From JAGWBJ01 sp964291465 (GTDB lineage: Bacteria; Chloroflexota; Dehalococcoidia; Lucifugimonadales; JAGWBF01), in contig OZ219937.1 in NCBI GenBank assembly GCA_964291465.2, positions 124,001-188,000 of the forward strand: a stretch of 64,000 nucleotides of DNA. The letters are read 5' to 3'. The number at the start of each line of letters is the position of its first letter. Positions within the stretch are counted from its first letter, which is position 1. Positions 62,245 to 64,000 of this stretch are shown one piece after another. The notes below the pieces were generated by a model that ran no database searches, had not been told where the DNA came from, and saw only the letters and a program-made list of their open reading frames with translations. The translations under genes and the position numbers were made by a program.

Positions 62245-63663
62245 ATGTCTACCGAGGGAAAGGTCCGCGTCGAGAGAGACTCTATGGGCACGATGGAGGT
62301 GCCCATCGACGCGTACTACGGCGCTTCCACCCGAAGGGCCCAGCTAAACTTCCCCATCAGCGACCTGCGATTCTCCCGGGGGTTCATCCGCGCCCTGGGG
62401 CTGATAAAGCTGTCGGCGGCCAGGGTCAACGCTGACCTTGGCCTGCTGGACGCCCCGGTGTCCGAGGCGATACAGTCCGCCGCCCGGGAGGTGGCCGACG
62501 GCCGGTGGGACGACCACTTCGTGGTGGACATCTTCCAGACGGGGTCGGGCACGTCCACCAATACCAACGCCAACGAGGTGATCGCCAACCGGGGCACGGA
62601 GATCATGGGCGGGGAGAAGGGGTCCAGGCTGGTGCACCCCAACGACCACGTCAACATGGGGCAGTCCTCCAACGACGTGATCCCCACGGCCATACACCTG
62701 TCGGCGCTGACCCAGATATCCCAGGAGCTGGCGCCGGCCCTGAAGAGGCTCCAGGCCTCCCTGCAGGACAAGTCCGAGGAGTTCTGGCCGATAATCAAGA
62801 CGGGCCGGACCCACCTGCAGGACGCGACGCCCATACGTCTCGGCCAGGCATTCCTGGGCTTCGCAGGGCAGGTGGAGATGGGCGTCGAGCGGCTCGGCCA
62901 CGCCCAGCTGGAGCTGTCCCAGGTCGCCCTGGGCGGGACGGCCGTGGGCACGGGCGTAAACACCCATCCCGAGTTCGCCTCCCGGGTGTGCCGGGTTGTC
63001 TCAGACCTGGCCCAGGTGCACGTACGGGAGACGGAGAACCACTTCCAGGCCCAGAACGCCCTGGACGCCGTGGTGGAGGCCTCGGGGGTGCTGCGCACGG
63101 TGGCAGTAAGCCTCAACAAGATCGCCAACGACATCCGGTGGATGGGGTCGGGGCCCCGGGCGGGCATCGGGGAGCTGGTCCTGCCGGAGGTCCAGCCGGG
63201 AAGCTCCATCATGCCGGGCAAGGTGAACCCGGTCATTGCCGAGTCGGTCATCCAGGTGGCGGCCCAGGTGGTGGGCAACGACGCGACCGTGGCCATGGCG
63301 GGCCAGGGGGGCTACTTCGAGCTGAACATGATGATGCCCGTGGCGGCGTACAACCTGCTGCAGTCCATCTCGCTGCTGACAACCTCGGCGGACAACTTCA
63401 CCGAGCAGTGCGTGAAGGGCCTGCGGGCCACCGACACGGGCCCCGCGATGGTGGAGAAGGGCCTTATGCTGGGCACCGCCCTGTCGCCGGCCATCGGCTA
63501 CGACAAGGCCGCGGAGATCGCCAAGGAGGCGGCGGCCACGGGGAGCACCATCCGGCAGACGGCCCGCGAGAAGGCGGACCTGGGAGAGGACCGGCTGGAC
63601 GAGCTGCTGGACCCGGTGAAGATGACGGAGCCGGGGCTGGGGGCAGGGCCCGCGGGGGGATAG
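62245..63663 (+). CDS. fumC: Fumarate hydratase, class II
   Basis: A 472-residue TCA-cycle enzyme interconverting fumarate and malate. The superfamily signature GSSIMPGKVNP is intact, as are TGSGTSTNTNANEVIANR, NMGQSSNDVIPTAIH, GRTHLQDATPIRLGQ and GGTAVGTGVNTHP. ATG 62245 has AGGAGGTCC upstream, a strong ribosome site. Aspartase and argininosuccinate lyase share the signature, but the TGSGTSTNTNANEVIANR block is that of fumarase. It is probably monocistronic; the T-box leader follows. Confidence 0.94.
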   Translation: MSTEGKVRVERDSMGTMEVPIDAYYGASTRRAQLNFPISDLRFSRGFIRALGLIKLSAARVNADLGLLDAPVSEAIQSAAREVADGRWDDHFVVDIFQTGSGTSTNTNANEVIANRGTEIMGGEKGSRLVHPNDHVNMGQSSNDVIPTAIHLSALTQISQELAPALKRLQASLQDKSEEFWPIIKTGRTHLQDATPIRLGQAFLGFAGQVEMGVERLGHAQLELSQVALGGTAVGTGVNTHPEFASRVCRVVSDLAQVHVRETENHFQAQNALDAVVEASGVLRTVAVSLNKIANDIRWMGSGPRAGIGELVLPEVQPGSSIMPGKVNPVIAESVIQVAAQVVGNDATVAMAGQGGYFELNMMMPVAAYNLLQSISLLTTSADNFTEQCVKGLRATDTGPAMVEKGLMLGTALSPAIGYDKAAEIAKEAAATGSTIRQTAREKADLGEDRLDELLDPVKMTEPGLGAGPAGG

Positions 63664-63689
63664 CCGGCCCCAGAGACACGCCCGACGCC

Positions 63690-63719
63690 TTGACGCCGCT
63701 TTCGTCGCCCGCGTATACT
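63690..63719 (+). promoter_or_regulatory. Promoter of the T-box leader
   Basis: TTGACG (63690-63695), 18 bases, TATACT (63714-63719). The predicted start near 63726 lies just before stem I of the T-box. Confidence 0.65.
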
Positions 63720-63736
63720 CGAACCAGATACGGAAA

Positions 63737-63956
63737 CGGCTGCGAAGGGGAGTAGTACGCCGCAAAGCGGGGCTCAGAGAGCCGGATGAGCTGTGAGCCG
63801 GCGCCTGCGCCGCGGCGGAATGGGCCCCGGAGCCGCAGGCCGATGTCCCACTCCCGGAAGCGCATCATGCCCCGGAGGAGGACCTAGGCCGAGCCGGTTC
63901 GGCCCCGTTACAGGCCGGCGGAGCGGCGGCACCGTGCACGGGCCCCCGCTCCGGCC
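63737..63956 (+). promoter_or_regulatory. T-box leader RNA (tRNA-sensing riboswitch)
   Basis: The base of stem I pairs CGGCTGCG (63737-63744) with CGCA-G-GCCG (63834-63842, one bulged G). GGGG (63747-63750) pairs with CCCC (63825-63828), and the loop strand AGTAGTAC faces GGAATGGG, the S-turn (AGTA/GAA) of a specifier loop. The AGAGAG bulge sequence and GCCGG...GCCGGC distal hairpin follow. GGCCGA/TCGGCC (63887-63904) fits stem III. GGAGCGG (63920-63926), bulge CGGCACC, and CCGCTCC (63946-63952) fit the antiterminator, with C for U in the UGGN of the bulge. The regulated gene, likely an aminoacyl-tRNA synthetase or amino-acid gene, lies beyond the window. There is no U-tract, so translational control is possible. 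Confidence 0.75.
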
Positions 63957-64000
63957 AAAGAGATTCCGGCGGCCCACGCTCAGGCGCGCCGCCGGATAAG

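Noticed and set aside
63793..63999. Arg/Gly/Pro-rich open frame at the right edge
   Set aside because: It lies inside the T-box leader structure, has no ribosome site and has shadow-like composition.

Overview
The window is GC-rich, gene-dense bacterial chromosome with no rRNA, tRNA, CRISPR array, transposase or phage gene that I could see. The gene set suggests a Chloroflexota bacterium, perhaps Dehalococcoidia/SAR202-like: a DUF1800/DUF1501 pair, an EF-G-2-like factor, an F420-type luciferase-like oxidoreductase, a thiolase/DUF35 pair, a Gld-type ABC exporter and a T-box leader in a high-GC genome. This is inference from content; no phylogeny was run.

Layout. 0-2 kb: the end of a lactate-utilization operon (lutB, lutC), then a nucleotidyltransferase/HEPN pair. 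2-6 kb: glycerate kinase divergent from two tandem M20 amidohydrolases, with a palindromic operator between them. 6-10 kb (minus): speD, speB-like ureohydrolase, a frameshifted cysteine desulfurase, a lipoprotein and a polyprenol-kinase-like protein. 10-15 kb: ABC ATPase, permease, GldG-like and DUF4340 proteins. 15-21 kb: cinA, phoU-pstB, an LLM oxidoreductase, an enoyl-CoA hydratase-like protein and an unnamed WTDGLPVVPPT protein. 21-25 kb: a DUF1800, DUF1501 and NHL-repeat cluster driven by two near-identical tandem promoters. 25-29 kb: a TSUP permease and the htpX-epimerase-trxB operon. 29-33 kb: EF-G-2-like factor and an AAA+ ATPase, followed by a repeat-rich spacer.

33-45 kb: an HExxH membrane protein, then ybeY-dnaX-ybaB-recR-recO-accC-BCCP-uvrA-thiolase-DUF35, many with overlapping ends. 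45-52 kb: a broken M16 peptidase, an MBL hydrolase, a DUF4349/PKD lipoprotein, lysA and holB. 52-57 kb: HNH nuclease, cvpA-PAP2 divergent from cmk-plsC, a small protein and an MFS transporter. 57-64 kb: dnaG-rpoD (macromolecular synthesis operon), a zinc-ribbon protein, a sortase and fumC. The window ends in what looks like a complete T-box leader whose regulated gene lies outside.

Two window-wide properties stand out. First, promoters often show an extended -10 of the form TGC-TAnnnT, and at least three genes have a TATAAT-like box so close to the start codon that their mRNAs should be nearly leaderless. Second, five genes carry eight single-base frameshifts. Every one is repaired by adding one base, mostly in G/C runs, so sequencing or assembly error is the leading explanation, although the M16 gene alone carries four.
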